The position numbers were made by a program, and so were the translations under genes. DNA of 8,065 nucleotides from positions 1 to 8,065 of the forward strand of contig JAATVL010000257.1 of the NCBI GenBank assembly GCA_014523525.1, written 5' to 3'. This DNA comes from Nitrososphaerales archaeon TH703. Its GTDB lineage: Archaea; Thermoproteota; Nitrososphaeria; Nitrososphaerales; Nitrososphaeraceae. The notes beneath the pieces were generated by a model that ran no database searches, was not told the DNA's origin, and worked only from the letters and a program-made list of their open reading frames with translations. Shown in pieces: positions 6,807-8,065 of this stretch (position 1 is its first letter; every line of letters starts with the position of its first letter).

Positions 6807-7286
6807 TTGACTGCCAGCCATGACGTTATTGATGAAATTAATCTAAAAATCATAAATATTTTGAATAACGACTCCAGTTTACCGTTTGTTGAAATAGCAA
6901 AACAAATCGGAATATCGGATGCCACGGTTCACATAAGAGTGAGACGTCTACTTGCCGCAGGAATAATTAAAAAATTTACCATAGCTTTGGACAACAATAA
7001 GCTTGGTTATGATCATCTTGCATTTATGGGCATAAATATAGAACCTGGAACTGCCGATGAAGTAACAAATAGTCTTTCAACCATAGAAGAGGTCCTAGAA
7101 ATCCATGAAATGCATGGTAGATTTGACCTTCTCTTAAAAATAAGAGCGAAGAACTTGGAGGAAATGCGTGATATAGTTGTAAACAAAATAAGAAAATTGC
7201 CCAGGATTATTGAGACTGAACTGATGACCGCCTTAAAGACCAGAAAGGAAGATCATATGGTACCAATGATGGACCCTGATTTGTAA
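6807..7286 (+). CDS. Lrp/AsnC-family transcription regulator
   Basis: A 159-residue protein of standard family length. An N-terminal helix-turn-helix (about 26-57: PFVEIAKQIGISDATVHIRVRRL followed by AAGIIKKF) binds DNA, and a C-terminal RAM domain (about 66-145) mediates dimer or octamer assembly and effector (often amino acid) sensing; the HGRFDLLLKI stretch (103-112) is the family's G-x-x-D ligand-loop motif. The start is TTG, with no in-frame ATG before the helix-turn-helix. A TATA box at leaderless distance supports it. It does not look like the siroheme decarboxylase branch (AhbA/B) despite lying near hemD, because the sequence follows regulator rather than enzyme patterns; that is my judgement, not a test. 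Lrp proteins often control their own and divergent genes, so the tRNA thiolase promoter is a possible target. The effector cannot be told from sequence. The end is 26 bases from the convergent zinc-ribbon gene. Confidence 0.9.
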   Translation: MTASHDVIDEINLKIINILNNDSSLPFVEIAKQIGISDATVHIRVRRLLAAGIIKKFTIALDNNKLGYDHLAFMGINIEPGTADEVTNSLSTIEEVLEIHEMHGRFDLLLKIRAKNLEEMRDIVVNKIRKLPRIIETELMTALKTRKEDHMVPMMDPDL

Positions 7287-7312
7287 CTAGGGCCATTTCC
7301 TAAATTTTCTAT

Positions 7313-7528
7313 CTACATTCTCTGTTTGTCTTTCTTTGAAGATGTCCACCAGTCAAGATAATCATCATGATATTTTTTCCTGTCATTACCATCATCCCTA
7401 AAGGTTTTATCTCTTAATTCATCCATTTTTTCCCTAGATGCAAAAAGACCGCAGCTCTTGCATATGAAATTCTTGGTAGCAGTATCCAACTTTAATTCTC
7501 CACCACACTCAGGGCAAAAATTAGACAA
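7313..7528 (-). CDS. Small zinc-ribbon protein (TFIIB-type ribbon), function unknown
   Basis: A 71-residue protein. Residues 5-26 form one zinc ribbon: C5-P-E-C8-G-G and C23-K-S-C26-G, the knuckle pattern of TFIIB-like and ribosomal-type ribbons. The rest (about 30-71) is highly charged, with a WW pair at 60-61 and a lysine-rich end, suggesting nucleic-acid or protein binding; no enzyme motif is present. The TTG start is chosen because the ribbon begins four residues later and a TATA element (TTTTTTATAA on this strand, 7551-7560) lies 26 bases upstream, exactly right for a leaderless message. It is too short to be TFIIB or a TFIIB paralogue, which carry cyclin folds. It follows hemD on the same strand after 93 bases but appears to have its own promoter. 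I do not recognise a specific family role. Confidence 0.75.
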   Translation of the reverse strand: MSNFCPECGGELKLDTATKNFICKSCGLFASREKMDELRDKTFRDDGNDRKKYHDDYLDWWTSSKKDKQRM

Positions 7529-7550
7529 TCTATCAATTATTAGGCAAGCC

Positions 7551-7560
7551 TTATAAAAAA
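7551..7560 (-). promoter_or_regulatory. TATA box for the zinc-ribbon gene
   Basis: On the minus strand this reads TTTTTTATAA, centred 26 bases before the TTG at 7526-7528. The T6 run could also act as the end signal for the upstream hemD transcript, so one element may do both. Confidence 0.5.
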
Positions 7561-7621
7561 CGTTACGTGATTTTCTTATTTCGCTATGTTTGCTTTACAT
7601 TTGAACAAGATATGAAATTTG

Positions 7622-8065
7622 CTAATCATTTGATAAAATAAAGTCAGCAAGTTCCTTCACCATAGCTCCCATGCGATAAGTACTTGGGATAACATCCACG
7701 TTTATTTGGAATTTCTCTAGCATTTTTGAAGTAGAAGGTCCTACGGACACAACAAGTAGATTATGGTTTAGCCTATCTTTTAGTGAATCAATCTTATTGT
7801 TTGTTTTTGCGAAGTCAAAGAACTCCTTAACTGCTGGAGGGCTTGTAAAGGTGATTGCATCTATAATACCTGTCATTATATCTTCTATGAGTTTTCTAAT
7901 TTTCTCTTCCGTCGGAGCCACGTAATCATATCCCATTTCCTTTAACATGATTCCACTTTTTTGTTCAAGACTTATAGAATATGAATATGACGAAAATTCA
8001 AACACTTTTGAACCTAACGATTCAAGCTTTCGTTTAAATGAGTCAGAGTAATCACCGTGCCACAG
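7622..8065 (-). CDS. hemD: Uroporphyrinogen-III synthase, C-terminal 147 residues (5' end cut)
   Basis: The frame is open to the right window edge, giving 147 residues before a TAG at 7622-7624. HemD flips ring D and closes hydroxymethylbilane to uroporphyrinogen III, the branch point to heme, siroheme and cobalamin, in the cytoplasm. Features that match the family: LWHGDYSDSF (visible residues 1-10), resembling the RGdygR-type motif at the domain crossover, GIIDAITFTSPPAVKEFF (66-83), VVSVGPSTSKML (105-116) and VIPSTYRMGAMVKEL (125-139), with the conserved P-x-x-Y tyrosine at 130. The family averages about 250 residues, so roughly 100 lie beyond the window. A GTG at 8003-8005 is an internal codon, not the start, because the homologous sequence continues upstream of it. 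HemD diverges strongly between species, so the call rests on this motif set. Confidence 0.88.
   Translation of the reverse strand: MWHGDYSDSFKRKLESLGSKVFEFSSYSYSISLEQKSGIMLKEMGYDYVAPTEEKIRKLIEDIMTGIIDAITFTSPPAVKEFFDFAKTNNKIDSLKDRLNHNLLVVSVGPSTSKMLEKFQINVDVIPSTYRMGAMVKELADFILSND

Noticed and set aside
8003..8005. GTG as the start of a 127-residue protein
   Set aside because: The frame stays open to the window edge and the upstream residues match uroporphyrinogen-III synthase, so this is an internal valine codon.

Overview
The window looks like chromosomal core sequence from an AT-rich archaeon, most likely an ammonia-oxidising Nitrososphaeria (Thaumarchaeota) relative. The domain assignment rests on an archaeal-type Dph2 with its three iron-sulfur cysteines, an archaeal-type SRP RNA (terminal helix, Alu-like hairpins, helix 6 and helix 8), a CTU1/TtuA-type tRNA thiolase with two zinc fingers, an Lrp/AsnC regulator, a small zinc-ribbon protein, TATA-type promoters and several apparently leaderless TTG starts. 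The placement in Nitrososphaeria is an inference from overall character, not from a marker gene. No mobile element, CRISPR array, tRNA or phage gene was seen.

Layout. 1-779 (minus) is a dihydropteroate synthase-like gene cut by the left edge. A 177-base divergent promoter region separates it from 957-3632 (plus), a large glycogen-debranching/amylo-1,6-glucosidase-type glycosidase. Then comes dph2 (3708-4712, plus), which converges on the SRP RNA gene (4741-5061, minus; not a protein gene). A region of about 670 bases, 5062-5730, has no credible ORF; it holds the SRP RNA promoter, a 25-bp dyad over that promoter and several hairpin-forming repeats. A tRNA thiolation enzyme (5731-6726, minus) is divergent from an Lrp/AsnC regulator (6807-7286, plus). 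The regulator is convergent with a 71-residue zinc-ribbon protein (7313-7528, minus). The C-terminal part of uroporphyrinogen-III synthase (7622-8065, minus) runs off the right edge.

How the genes relate. Three neighbours serve translation and protein targeting: dph2 (diphthamide on elongation factor 2), SRP RNA (co-translational targeting) and the tRNA 2-thiolation enzyme. The others serve cofactor synthesis (folate/pterin, tetrapyrrole), polysaccharide breakdown and transcription control. Strand changes suggest mostly single-gene transcription units. I do not see a convincing new multi-gene system. The points most worth checking are the perfect dyad over the SRP RNA promoter, possible structured RNA in the gene-free region, leaderless TTG starts, and the divergent active-site motifs of the dihydropteroate synthase-like protein.
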